Origin: Chrysemys picta bellii | Taxonomy: Eukaryota; Chordata; Testudines; Emydidae | Assembly: GCF_011386835.1 (NCBI RefSeq) | Contig: NC_088792.1 | Coordinates: forward strand, 110,084,421-110,148,420 | Reading direction: 5' to 3' | Length of the DNA: 64,000 nucleotides | Shown here: positions 35,991-46,573 of the stretch, one piece after another | Position numbering within the stretch: position 1 is the stretch's first letter | How the letters are laid out: the number at the start of each line of letters is the position of its first letter | The notes under the pieces: generated by a model | Told to the model about the DNA's origin: nothing | Seen by the model: the letters and a program-made list of their open reading frames with translations, nothing else | The model's database searches: none | Made by a program: the position numbers and the translations under genes

Positions 35991-36210
35991 ACAGAGCAAC
36001 CCACCCCCCCCAACATTACATCAAAACAACCTCCCAGACTAACCGGGGCAACTAGTCACTGCATCACTGCACTGTGTATGTGCCCTGCTGCTGTGCCTGC
36101 CCCCGACTATGTACCCTGCCAAAGGAGACTGTCCTGTCCAATTTCCAACCCCCTTTCCCCTCCTCCTCCAAAAGAACATGATTGAAACAGTAGTTAACAG
36201 AAACGAATTT

Positions 36211-36216
36211 TTTATT
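36211..36216 (-). terminator. Polyadenylation signal of the Harbinger Myb-like gene
   Basis: The plus strand reads TTTATT, so the minus strand has AATAAA about 70 bases past the Myb-like stop codon at 36288-36290. Confidence 0.6.
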
Positions 36217-36287
36217 ATCAACTACACATGGCATTGGGAGGTGAAACTTGGACGTGGGCTTGTGTCAGGCGGGAAGGAAAGAACTTT

Positions 36288-38334
36288 TCAAATTTTGGGA
36301 AATGAGAGCCTTCTGCTACTAGAGCTCTCTGCAGGGGTGGAGTGAGAGTTAGCAGGGACTCTGCCGCCTCTCCTTCTTTGCACTTTGGGTGAGGTGGGTA
36401 TGGGACTTGGTGGCGGGGGAGGGCGGTTAGAGATGGACTGCAGCGGGGCTCTGTCCTCCTGCCTCCGTTCCTGCAGAACATCCACAAGGCGCCGGAGCGT
36501 GTCCGTTTGCTCCCTCAGTAGTCCAAGCAGCGTTTGAGTCGCCTGCTGGTCTTCCTGCCGCCACCTCTCCTCCCGATCCATGTTGGCTTGGTGCATTCGG
36601 GTCAAGTTCTCCCGCCACTGGGTCTGCTGTGCTGCCTGGGCTTGGGAAGAGGCCATAAGCTCAGAGAACATGTCCTCCCGTGTCCTCTTCTTCCTACGCC
36701 TAATCCGCGCTAGCCTCTGGGAGTGTGATTCCAGGCTAGGTTGTGAGACAGTCGCAGACGGGGCTGTGGAAATGGGAAAAAGGGAGTGAATTCCTCTGAA
36801 AGATAAATGTAGTTGTGAACAAAGAACATAGTCTTTCTCTGTGAACAAGACCATGCACAGCACCTTTCACATGCGCACTCAGCACAAGGTCGAATTCTCG
36901 GCCTTCGCATTCTGTGCCTGGGGTCTTGAACAGCACATTTGAGAAGCGAGGCAGCACAACGGAATTTCTGTTGCAGGCAGACATGGTAAGCCGTACACTT
37001 GTGGCAGTTTAAAACTTTTATATTACCACTGGCCTCATTTCACATTTAAATCAATGTCAGTCCCTGCTGCCAGCAATCCGGCAAGCGGGAACTCTGCCCC
37101 TGTCCCACCCCCTCGCGGCTGTCCCCGGGAATGATCCCTTTCGGCTGCCCCTCTCCCGCCTCCACCGCGTGGCTGCAAACCAGCGGTGACAGTTCTGTAA
37201 AGGAACGGGAAAGCAGTCCCAACACTAACATTCCCCTACCTAATTAAAAGCAGGTCACCATGGCCGACATCACCCTGATGAGGATCTCCGAGAGCGACAA
37301 AGAGAGAATGCTCCGGGAAAGCCTCCAAAGACCAGGGCCGTATGCCGCCCTGCTGTGCAGAGCAATGATCCCCGAGTACCTGATAATCTCGTGGCGCGGC
37401 AACGTGTCGTACTTCGGAGGACCCAATAAGGCCGCTCTCCCCAAGAACCTCATGCAACGGCTTTCAAGTTACCTCCAGGAGAGCTTCATCGAGATGTCCC
37501 AGGAGGATTACTGCTCTATCCCCGCACATATAGACCGCATTTTACTGTAGCTGCAGTAGCAGGGAATACACAGTAGAGCGGCTTGTGCAGGACAATCACT
37601 GAAAACCGGACATTGCTAGATTTCTTTTCAAAACTTGCACTGCCCCTTACTAAACCGTTAAGCGCCTAGGGCACACTAATCATGAACAACCCATTCTTTT
37701 AATTGTTAATATTCCTGTTTTGTTAAAAATAAATGTTTAGATGTTTACAACACTTACTGGCTGATCCTTCACCAGATTCTGTGTCCGGGGTAATGGCTGG
37801 GGACGCTTCGTAGGGGATCTCTGTAAGGGTGATGAAGAGATCCTGGCTGTCGGGGAAATCAGCGTTGTGAGAGCTGCCAACTGCCTCGCCCTCCTCATCT
37901 CCTTCCTCATCTTCCCCGTCCCCTAACATGTCTGAGGAACCGGCCGTGGACAGTATCCCATCCTCAGAGTCCACGGTCACTGGTGGGGTAGTGGTGGCGG
38001 CAGCACCGAGGATGGAATGCAGTGCCTCGTAGAAACGGGATGTCTGGGGATGGGATCCGGAGCGTCCGTTTGCCTCTTTGGTCTTCTGGTAGCCTTGTCT
38101 CAGCTCCTTGATTTTCACGCGGCACTGCGTTGCATCCCGGCTGTATCCTCTCTCTGCCATGTCTTTAGAGATCTTCTCGTAGATCTTTGCATTCCTTCTT
38201 TTGGATCGCAGCTCGGAAAGCACGGACTCATCGCCCCACACAGCGATGAGATCCAAGACTTCACGATCAGTCCATGCTGGGGCTCTCTTTCTATTCCCAG
38301 ACTGCACGGCCATCACTGCTGGAGAGCTCTGCAT
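36288..38334 (-). CDS. Harbinger Myb/SANT-like DNA-binding protein, two exons
   Basis: Predicted coding exons are 38334-37758 and 36763-36288 (minus strand). The donor reads GCCA/GTAAGTG and the acceptor CCCATTTCCACAG/CCCC; joining keeps frame and gives about 350 residues. Exon 1 holds a Myb/SANT-like domain (residues about 12-95: APAWTDREVLDLIAVWGDE, RGYSRDATQCRVKIKELR, SRFYEALHSIL), then a Thr/Pro-rich and acidic linker (GDGEDEEGDEEGE). Exon 2 has a basic patch (RLARIRRRKKRTRED), a long helical coiled-coil-like stretch and a Pro/Ser/Arg-rich tail. In this superfamily the protein binds the ends and recruits the transposase. The start at 38334 (MQSSPAV) matches the start in copy 2; an in-frame ATG at 38421 would add 29 residues. 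No disruption is visible. Confidence 0.9.
37260..37550 (+). CDS. Third Harbinger ORF, small BEN-domain-like protein
   Basis: A 96-residue frame inside the intron of the Myb-like gene on the opposite strand. The start context is strong (CACCATGG). Residues about 24-95 fit the general BEN pattern: an N-terminal Tyr-Ala-x-Leu-Leu helix (PYAALLCRAMIPEYLI), a Gly-rich turn (GNVSYFGGPNKAALP), a helix (LMQRLSSYLQESF), and a closing DYCSIPAHIDRIL, much as BEN domains end with an aromatic-x-Cys and His-Ile/Asn pattern. BEN domains bind DNA or proteins in chromatin factors. Assignment is by eye and tentative. It could be a domesticated or captured exon; AAAAGCAG just upstream might serve as a splice acceptor. 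The two other Harbinger copies lack it. Confidence 0.5.
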   Translation: MADITLMRISESDKERMLRESLQRPGPYAALLCRAMIPEYLIISWRGNVSYFGGPNKAALPKNLMQRLSSYLQESFIEMSQEDYCSIPAHIDRILL

Positions 38335-38529
38335 CGTTGCCAGTGCTGCTGTGCTCGCCACGATGTCCAGACAGGAAATGAGATTCAAACTGGCCAGACA
38401 GGAAAAGGAATTCAAATTCAAATTTTCCCGGGGCTTTTCCTGTGTGGCTGGTCAGAGCATCCGAGCTCGCACTGCTGTCCAGAGCGTCAACAGAGTGGTG
38501 CACTGTGGGATAGCTCCCGGAGCTATTAG

Positions 38530-38706
38530 CGTCGATTTCCATCCACACCTAGCCTAATTCGACATGGCCATGTCGAATTTAGCGCTACTCCCCTCGTCGG
38601 GGAGGAGTACAGAAGTCGAATTAAAGAGACCTCTATGTCGAACTAAATAGCATCGCAGTGTGGACGGGTGCAGGGTTAATTCGATTTAACGGCGCTAACT
38701 TCGACA
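38530..38706. promoter_or_regulatory. Right subterminal cluster of TCGA motifs
   Basis: GTCGATT, ATTCGAC, GTCGAAT (twice), GTCGAAC, ATTCGATT and TTCGAC occur within 177 bases beside the right end, upstream of the Myb-like gene. ATTCGACATGGCCATGTCGAAT is a perfect palindrome made of two of these sites. They mirror the left cluster at 33900-34025 and are candidate binding sites or promoter elements. Confidence 0.5.
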
Positions 38707-38733
38707 TAAACGCCTAGTGTAGACCAGGCCTCA

Positions 38734-39805
38734 GTGTAATGGGAAATGCAATGGGAGTAACGCAGATTGGAAACTTTCTGGGATTGTAGGGAACCTGAAT
38801 AGGTAGAGTAAAGTTTGGGATGGGATGAAGTCTTCTTTGGGTTGGAAGAGAGCCTGCAAAAGATGTGGAAAATAGAATCAAGAAATGAATGTGGTAGAAG
38901 CATTTCTTATTTTTCTGAACCTCCTTAATTAGCTCATAATTAATTAGCACTTGTATCAGCTGCTGAACTTGTCTGTTATTTATTTGTTTGGGTGGTTACA
39001 GATAAATCAGATAAGGTAGAATTCAGTAGTTTATTCAATAGTTTATCCAGGTCTAATGTTCCATTTCAGGGGATAGATGTTTGATTTTAGTTTCAAAGCC
39101 ATTCTGAATTACTTCAGATCAATCTCTCAGTGTTTATCTTTCTGTTTACACTGGCTGTGTTTTATCTTTCCTGTTTTTGTTGTTAAGGAAACAGAAATAA
39201 TCTTTTACTGTGTCCCAAATTCTTCAGAGAACTAGAAGGGGGATAGGCCCTACACTGCACTGAATATTATTTAGCACCATAAATGGTTCTATGATTCAAT
39301 AACTCCATTTTATTTCCAATACAGCTTATCTTTACTGATTTCAGATCAGACAGGATATAACTTTTGGTACTACTTGCATTGCCTTGTGAATACAGGGTCT
39401 TTACTCAGGCAAAACTCATACAATCCACACTGCGCAAGGAAAAATAGAAATACTAAAGCAATAACATGGGAGAGAAATCTTAAGACAACTCCTTAAAGTG
39501 GTTGGAAGGAATTCATAGCTGCAAAAGATTAATTGCCTGTTGAGAGGGAAGTACACCCCATACACCCAGAGCCCCCAAAGTGCCCATCTTGTAATTTCAT
39601 GGCTGATAAAGCCTGAAGTAGAACAGGGATTCCACCCAGCACAACAACAAAATATGTCAGTCAAGTCCTCGGAGGTGATGCATGTATTACATTGATGTCT
39701 GAACGGAGAATAAGTTGAAGCCTTGCTTACCATTCCAAGCCTGCCTAATGGACAGGGAGAGACTGAATGGGTCACAATCCCGAGACAGTGCTGAGAAAGG
39801 AGACA
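38734..39805. other. Non-coding DNA, no gene recognised
   Basis: AT-rich, apparently unique sequence between the Harbinger element and the next repeat. One 147-codon frame on the minus strand (39416-39859) has no recognisable domain and runs into the repeat at 39828. Confidence 0.5.
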
Positions 39806-39827
39806 GAGCCAGACCTGGAATTTGGAA

Positions 39828-39963
39828 CTTGCATCTGAAGAAGTGAGGTTCTTACCCACAAAAACTTATGCTCCCAATACTTCTGTTAGTCTTAAAGGTG
39901 CCTCAGGACCCTCTGTTGCTTTTTACAGATTCAGACTAACATGGCTACCCCTCTGATACTTGA
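39828..39963 (-). mobile_element. Half foldback repeat with 22-bp target duplication
   Basis: The sequence CATCTGAAGAAGTG, AAAACTTATGCTCCCA, TTAGTCTTAAAGGTGCC and GACTAACATGGCTACC matches one arm of the foldback family at 26161 and 43132, in the other orientation. A 22-base direct repeat flanks it (39806-39827 and 39964-39985, 20 of 22 bases the same). Such a long duplication is unlike hAT or Harbinger and more like target-primed insertion. Confidence 0.75.
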
Positions 39964-39985
39964 GAGCCAGCCCTGGTATTTGGAA

Positions 39986-40873
39986 GCACTGAGGTCACAC
40001 CTGACCAGGACCCTGGAGCTGAGGGTTGACAATAAAATATATTTTATTTTATAATAAGAAGGGATGCAGGTGATGGACTCCTTCTTGGCGTTAAGAGAGG
40101 GAGAAGTCTGGTGAGCAGGGAGGGAAAAAGGTATCAAAGATACAGTTATCTTCTATCCTGTCCTAAATTGAGGAAATACTTTGGTATCTCACATACCCCT
40201 GCCTGGCAACTGTGGCTAAATGAGACTATTGTTCTCAGACAAAATATATTTTGATTAATTCCTCATATACTAACAGCTTTATGAAATGAAATGATTTTCC
40301 AGTTCCACCTGTAATACCAACTATAAGGAAATCCCCACTAATAGTACCATACATGCAAGTCAAATACACTGCTCTACAGCCAAAATACTTCTGAAATAAA
40401 TGTAGTCAAACTTTACTAATTCTGGGTCACTGAGAATGAAAATGATGCTGAAAATTGTTGATTGGCTCTAGTTTTCAAGATATGCTATTGGGTCAGTATA
40501 TACGACCCTTGACTTGAGAATGGCGGAGGATAAGTGAGTTCTAAAGGGAAGGGATCTCAATTTAAATCAGAAATGACTAAAATAATCTTTGAGTAGATCT
40601 ATGAATAAATCTATGACTGGGTTTGGACAGTACTTGCTTTTTAGGCAAAACAATGAATGGTGCAATCTGAAGCTGGTATTGAATCATACATGATATGAAT
40701 TGCACCATGTTATTCCTAGAAGTCATGGATGATGCAATCATAATGAAGCTTAAATCACCCTGCTGAACAAATTGCCCTATATCAGCTCTAGAAATCATAC
40801 AGTGTCGTGCTCTTATTTGTCAGTGTTTGATTTTGCAAAGGGACACATTTCTGTTTAGCCAAAGTGAGCAGAG
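39986..40873. other. Upstream region of the unnamed transposase-like gene
   Basis: No coding sequence. From about 40440 the text is likely part of the same mobile element as the gene at 40874, but no inverted terminal repeat could be matched to the downstream side, so the element edge is unknown. Confidence 0.4.
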
Positions 40874-42568
40874 ATGCCTTGTACTTGTGTGAACAGTGCA
40901 GATAATTTCTGCTATGTTTGCGGTGAAGTGACTATTGCATCACAAAAGCGCAGTATAACCACTATGGTTAAGAAAGCCTATCACCTTTATTTTGGCTGCA
41001 AAATTGGAGATCAGGACAAGAGGTGGGCCCCACACATATGCTGCAACACTTGTGCAACAAATCTTCGCCAGTGGTTGAAGAGGAAAAGGAAATCGATGCC
41101 TTTTGCAGTGCCAATGATTTGGAGAGAGCCAACAGATCATACCAGCAATTGTTACTTCTGCATGGTGCCTCCAGTTGGGAAAGGTGTGTCAAAGAAGAAA
41201 AAGTGGACTGTGCATTAGCCAAACATTCCATCAGCTATACACCCAGTACGCCATGAAGAAGGACTGCCGGTTCCTGATGCAACAGAATCATTCTCACTTG
41301 AGTCAGATGAGGAAGAGGAAGAGGATGAAACTTCTGGTCCTGAAGCATCAATGTCACAGGACCCACATTTTCTCCCATCCTCCTCCTCTGAACCACACCT
41401 CATAACACAAGGTGAACTGAATGACCTTGTCAGGGATTTGGAACTACCCAAGAGTAAGACAGAGCTGTTGGGCTCCAGACTACAGCAGTGGAATTTCCTG
41501 GCAGGTGATGTTAGGGTTTCCATGTTCCGTGACCGTCAAAAGGATCTTGTCCCATTCTTCTTCATGGAAGATGATCTTGTAGCCTGCAACAACATCAATG
41601 GTGTGATGGCAGCCCTCAACATCGTTCACGATCCAGATGAGTGGAGACTATTCTTTGATTCATCCAAGACGAGTCTTAAAGCTGTTTTACTGCATAATGG
41701 CAATGTTTTGCCATCAATTCCAGTTGGTCATGCAGTTCATACGAAGAAAGCCTATGACAACATGAAACAACGTTTGAGGTGCATAAACTATGACCAACAT
41801 CAGTGGCAGCTTTGCGGCGATTTGAAGGTTGTTGCTCTCTTGCTTGGTCTGCAGACTGGATACACAAAGTACTGCTATTTTCTCTGCGAATGGGATAGTT
41901 GTGCAAGAGATTCCCACTAAATCAAGAAAGATTGGCCACTCCGACAGTCATTGGAGCCTGGGAGGAAAAGTGTTCAGCATCCACCACTTGTTGAATCAAG
42001 GAAGATTTTGTTACCACCCTTACACATCAAGCTGGATCTGATGAAGAACTTTGTCAAGGCCATTGACAAAACACAAGCAGTTTTCAAATAACCTTGGAAA
42101 TTTTCCACGGAGGTAAGTGAAGCTAAGATAAAGGAAGGTGTCTTTGTTGGTCCTCAGATTCTTGAACTTCTTCGAGATAATGCATTTGACCATGCACTGT
42201 GTGGCAAGGAAAAGACGGCATGGAAAGCCTTCCAGTTAGTGGCAATAAAGTTTCTCGGAAACAACAAGGCAGACAACTACAGGTTGTTGGTGGAAAACCT
42301 CCTCAAGGCATACAAAAGCCTTGGTTGCAACATGTCAGTAAAGATACATTTTTTGCACTCCCATCAAGATTTTTTTCCACCGAACTGCGGAGCAGTGAGT
42401 GACGAGCACGGCGAGCGACTTCACCAGGATATTGCAACAATGGAGAAATGCTATCAGGGCAAATGGAGCCCATCAATGCTTGCAGACTATTGCTGGACAG
42501 TGACAAGAGATGCTCCATTTAATGAATACAAGAGACAAGCCAAGAAGTTCCAAGTAGACACTGAATAG
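40874..42568 (+). pseudogene. Decayed transposase-like gene with Cys-rich N-terminus
   Basis: A single frame of 565 codons runs from ATG 40874 to the TAG at 42566-42568, broken by three in-frame stops (TAG near 41216, TAA near 41918 and 42089). Around 42089-42112 a one-base and a two-base insertion offset each other. The N-terminus has paired cysteines (CYVC, CCNTC, CYFC), a probable zinc-binding region, then an acidic linker (SDEEEEEDE). The core shows FFDSSK (Asp at 41657), CGDLKV (Asp at 41819), a CEWDS box near 41885 and SDEHGE (42398-42415), which look like a DDE/RNase-H-type triad spaced 54 and about 195 codons. I recall similar proteins in many animals but cannot name the family. Not functional as it stands. 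Confidence 0.65.
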
Positions 42569-43131
42569 AACTAAACTATGTACATAATAATTTTTTGCCT
42601 TTTGTTTCACAATACATTTTATTTATATAACCCTTTTGCTGATTTTTAAAGTGTTACATAAACAGGACAGGTGAAATATTATGTAAAGCAACCATAAACA
42701 CATGAAAAGACCTAGGTTTACAATTTATGATTAAAACTCTACTATATATATATATATATATATATAGACATAAAATGTAAAAACTTAAATATCTTAAAAC
42801 AACTGGCTACTGTTTTTAATTGTCATATTTGAATTCAGCACATCAAAATACACAATAAATAGCACATTTTATCTCTGAAGCAGACGACTTCTCAAAAATT
42901 GTAGACCAGTGATATTAGAAGGTACTCAAATATGCTACTATATTCACTGGCTTATGGCTTACCCCAATCCACAAATAAAGCAGCTTTATAACTAAAGCAT
43001 ATATACCATATATATAAAGAGTGGAAAACTGGAGAATGTCACACAAAGAGAATCAAGCAGGAACATCTGAACTCACCATTCAGAGCCCACTCCTTTCCCC
43101 ACTGAAGTCAGTGGCAAAACTCAGTTTCTCA
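42569..43131. other. Non-coding, AT-rich, with a (TA)n tract
   Basis: Contains a (TA)n run of about 12 units near 42743-42766 and sequence that may be the 3' part of the preceding element. A GTCAGTGGCAAAACTC repeat fragment lies at about 43105-43121. No gene. Confidence 0.6.
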
Positions 43132-43320
43132 GATTTCAGAGTGGTAGCCAAGTTAGTCTGTATCAGCAAAAACAACGAGGAGTCCTTGTGGCACTTAGAG
43201 CCTAACAAATTTATTTGGGCATAAGCTTTCATGGGCTAAGTGGGTTTTAGCCCACGGAAGCTTATGCCCAAAGGCATTTGTTAGTCTCTAAGGTGCCACA
43301 AGGACTCCTTGTTGGTTTTT
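43132..43320. mobile_element. Short foldback element with 11-bp target duplication
   Basis: Contains GTTAGTCTGTATCAGC, CGAGGAGTCCTTGTGGCAC and GGGCATAAGCTTTCATGGGC, followed by the inverse of the same blocks (GGAAGCTTATGCCCA, GGTGCCACAAGGACTCCTTG). TCAGTTTCTCA occurs at 43121-43131 and 43321-43331, an 11-bp duplication. Same family as 26161-26509 but with the central spacer lost. Confidence 0.85.
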
Positions 43321-43717
43321 TCAGTTTCTCAAAGTGTCTTTGACAGAGCCTCTCTATTTTAAGTAGTAATTTCAAACTAGATATATATGATACTTTGCGT
43401 ATCGATTTAACCCTGCACCTGTCCACACAATGAAGCCATTTTTGTTGACTTAAAGGGCTCTTAAAATTGATTTCTGTACTCCTCCCCGATGAGGGGATTA
43501 GTGCTGAAATCGACCCTTCTGGGTCAAATTTGGGGTAGTGTGGACGCAATTCGACAGTATTGGCATCCAGGAGCTATCCCAGAGTGCTCCATTGTGACTG
43601 CTCTGGACAGCACTCTCAACTCAGATGCACTGGCCAGGTAGACAGAAAAAGCCCCGGGAACTTTTGAATTTCATTTCCTGTTTGGCCAGCGTGGTGAGCT
43701 CATCAGCAGAGGTGACC

Positions 43718-43999
43718 ATGGAGTCCCAGAATCGCAAAAGAGCTCCAGCATGGACCGAACGGGAGGTACTGGATCTGATTGCTGTATGGGGAGAGGAATC
43801 CGTGCTATCAGAACTCCGTTCCAAAAGAAGAAATGCCGGAATATTTGAAAAAATCTCCAAGGGCATGAAGGACAGAGGTCATAACAGGGACCTGCAGCAG
43901 TGCCGCGTGAAGCCTACTGAAGAACCAGAGAGGCAAACGGCTGCTCCGGGTCAGAGCACCAGACATGCCGCTTCTATGATGAGCTGGATGCCTTTCTAG
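43718..43999 (+). pseudogene. Harbinger copy 3 Myb/SANT-like gene fragment
   Basis: ATG 43718 (ACCATGG) opens a 93-codon frame with KRAPAWTEREVLDLIAVWGEE and DRGHNRDLQQCRVK. After that the frame is lost to an internal deletion (joining CAGTGCCGCGTGAAGCCTAC to later sequence), and a stop follows at 43997. AATAAA is at 44096-44101. The A-run that is shifted in copy 2 is in register here. Confidence 0.8.
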
Positions 44000-44304
44000 G
44001 GGGTGCCCCTACAACTACCCCACTCCTGTGCTTCCCTCCTCCCACATCCCTCCCGGGCTACCTTGGCAGTTGTTCCCCCATTTGTGTGATGAATTAATAA
44101 AGAATGCATGAATTTGAAACAACAATGACTTTATTGCCTCTGCTTGCAGAGCTCAAAGGGAGAGGGGAGTGCGGTTGGCTTACAGGGAAGTAGAGTCAAC
44201 CAAGGGGGCGGGTTTTCATCAAGGAGAAACAAACAGAACTTTTACAGCATAGCCTGGCCAGTCATGAAACTGGTTTTCAAAATATCTCTGATGAACAGCA
44301 CGCC

Positions 44305-44565
44305 CTACTGTGCTCTTCTACTGGTGTCTGGCTGCACGTAATCAGCAGCCAGGCAATTTGCCTCAACCTCCCACCCCGCCATAAACATCTCCCCCTTACT
44401 CTCACAGACATTGTGGAGCACACAGCAAGCAGTAATAACGATGGGAATACTGGTTTCGCTGAGGTCTAACTGAGTCAGTAAACTGCGCCAGTGAGCTTTT
44501 AAATGTCCAAATTCACATTCTACCACCATTCTGCACTTGCTCAGCCTATAGTTGAATTGCTCCTA
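44305..44565 (-). pseudogene. Harbinger copy 3 transposase C-terminal fragment
   Basis: The minus-strand frame ending at 44305 keeps the MVVECEFGHLKAHWRSL motif (catalytic Glu segment), PIVITACCVLHN and AGWEVEANCLAADY, clearly matching residues 331-393 of the intact transposase at 34255. Just upstream, AACTATAGGCTGAGC continues the homology; beyond about 44590 it stops. The first two catalytic Asp regions are absent. Confidence 0.88.
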
Positions 44566-45363
44566 ACTACTGTCCAGGCTTCATGAGCCATGGGAGCAAG
44601 GGGTAGGTGCGATCACGTGGTGCTGCTAACTGGGAGAGCAGCCTGAGGCAGAAGCCTCCAGCTGGCATGATGTTCTAGGCAGGACTGAATCTCTGTTAGA
44701 CAAAACTTAAAGAAGAGAATGACCTGGAGTCATTCCCATTTTTGTTCAGGCGCCCCCGACCGACCTCACTGAGACCGGCCAGCAGCACCCATGTCTGCCC
44801 AGGCACCCCTGGCCAACCTAACCGAGGTTGGCCAGGAGCACCCACGGGACGATGACGACGGCTAGCAGTCGTATTGCACCATCTGCCGTCCGTAAGGCAA
44901 GGCAAGGGAATGCTGCTGTGTAGCACTGCAGTACCGTGTCTGCCGCAGCACCCAGGAGACATACGGTAACAGTGAGCTGAGCGGGCTTCATGCTTGCCGT
45001 GGTATGTCGTCAGCACGAGTAACCGAGGAAAAAGGCGAGAAACGATTTTTTGCTATTGCTTTCACAGAGGGAGGGAGGGAGGGAGGAAGGGGGGGCCTGA
45101 CAACATGTACCCAGAACTACCTGTGATAATGTTTTTGCCCCATCAGGCATTGGGAGTTCAACCCAGAATTCCAATGGGGGCAGAGACTGCGGGAACTGTG
45201 GGATAGCTGCAATGCCCTGAAAGTCAACGTTAGCCTTTGTACTGTGGATGCACACCACCAACTTAATGCGCTTAGTGGGGATACACACAATCGACTATAT
45301 CAAATCGATTTCTAAATAATAGACTTCTATTAAATCGACCTAATTTCGTAGTGTAGACATACC

Positions 45364-45879
45364 CTTACTGTGATACCTAAAAAAAATTATCTAAGGTCTT
45401 AAGATATATTTGACTTTATAGGAATGTAATATCACTTGTTTAATACTTTTCATTATGTTATCACACTTTATACTATTTAAGATTTAAGATAAAATCTGGT
45501 TGGGAAATTCAATTATCCTCAACATTTCATAACTTGCTTTGTGAGATCTAAGGATTAGTCAGAACTGTGGATTAAAGGGCTGCAAATTTTCATTTTAAAA
45601 TGCAAATACATTTCCATGTTATAAGATGGCAAAATGCATTTTTATCCTAGCAATGGTATAGGATAATTACTAGACAGAGAAGGTAAAAATGTCATTAGTG
45701 AAGCAGAAGAGCAGAATAAATATTTCTGCTCTTGATTTCAGAAGAAACTGGATGATATAGACACATTTTAAAGAGATAATGAAATACTTTCTATTCCAAC
45801 AGCAACTAGACAGGATTGAAACAGCAACTACTAAAACTGAATATTTTTAAATCTGATAACTTGCATCCATGAGTTTTGA
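45364..45879. other. Non-coding DNA
   Basis: AT-rich; about 45660-45880 may already belong to the CR1 LINE that is clear from 45880 on. No gene. Confidence 0.45.
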
Positions 45880-46573
45880 AAAGAATTGACCAAAAAGATC
45901 TCTGAAGCATATTTTTTGTTTGTTTGTTAACACATCTTGAAATACTGGGGAAGTTTGAGAAAAACTGGAAAAAAACCTAATGTGTCAATAATCCCCTCCC
46001 CCCCCCACAAAAAAAGGGGACAACAGGAAGATTTGGGTAACTATAGGCTGATTAGCTTGACATCAATGGCAAGGAAAACCATAAAAGGCTGATATAGGTT
46101 ACAAGCCGGATAGGTTTAAAGGATGGTATCATAAGTAATGCCACTCGTGTGATTTTATAAAACAAAGATCTTGTCAAGCAAAATTCATTATCATTTTTAT
46201 GAGATTATAAATTTGGTTCATAAAGGTAACTGTTGCAATGTCCATAGATTTCCGATTCAAAATTAGGGAATTACAAAATCAATGTAGCTTATACTAATAG
46301 ATTTTAAAAATGGCCAACTGACAAATGTAAAAATGTAATTGTAAATGAGAACTCGTCTATTGGGCATCCCTGTGTTATTCAATATCTTTATAAATGACTT
46401 GGTATAACACACAAAATCATTGCTGGTAAAGTTTGCAGATGACACAAACATTGATGGAACGATAAAAAATGATACTGTTCAATTATAAAAAACTGGCCTG
46501 AATGCCTTGGTATGCTGGACTAATTTGAACAAGATGTGTTTTAATCCAGACATCATACATCTAGGAACAGAGA

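Larger units (their letters stand above)
33877..38730 (+). mobile_element. Apparently intact PIF/Harbinger transposon (copy 1)
   Basis: The 4854-bp element has ends GGCCTTGTCTACACTA and (inverse) GGCCTGGTCTACACTA, 15 of 16 identical. TTA (33874-33876) and TCA (38731-38733) flank it, close to the TWA/TNA 3-bp duplication of this superfamily. It holds an uninterrupted transposase gene (plus) and an uninterrupted two-exon Myb-like gene (minus), converging, plus a third small ORF. Subterminal regions are rich in TTCGAC/GTCGAA. The intact genes suggest a young insertion. Its orientation is reversed relative to copies 2 and 3, where the Myb gene comes first. Confidence 0.92.
43398..45363 (+). mobile_element. 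Harbinger copy 3, left end missing
   Basis: From ATCGATTTAACCCTGCACC the copy aligns with copy 2 but lacks the first ~40 bases, including the left inverted repeat. The right end, TTCGTAGTGTAGACATACC, is intact. The Myb gene is truncated and the C-terminal part of the transposase gene remains in the minus orientation. Around 44745-44850 a ~53-base GC-rich unit (CGCCCCCGACCGACCTC-like, ending GGCCAG-AGCACCCA) is imperfectly duplicated. A (GAGG)n run lies at about 45066-45093. Confidence 0.85.

Noticed and set aside
39416..39859. 147-codon minus-strand frame with many Cys and Leu
   Set aside because: It extends into the foldback repeat at 39828 and has no domain pattern.
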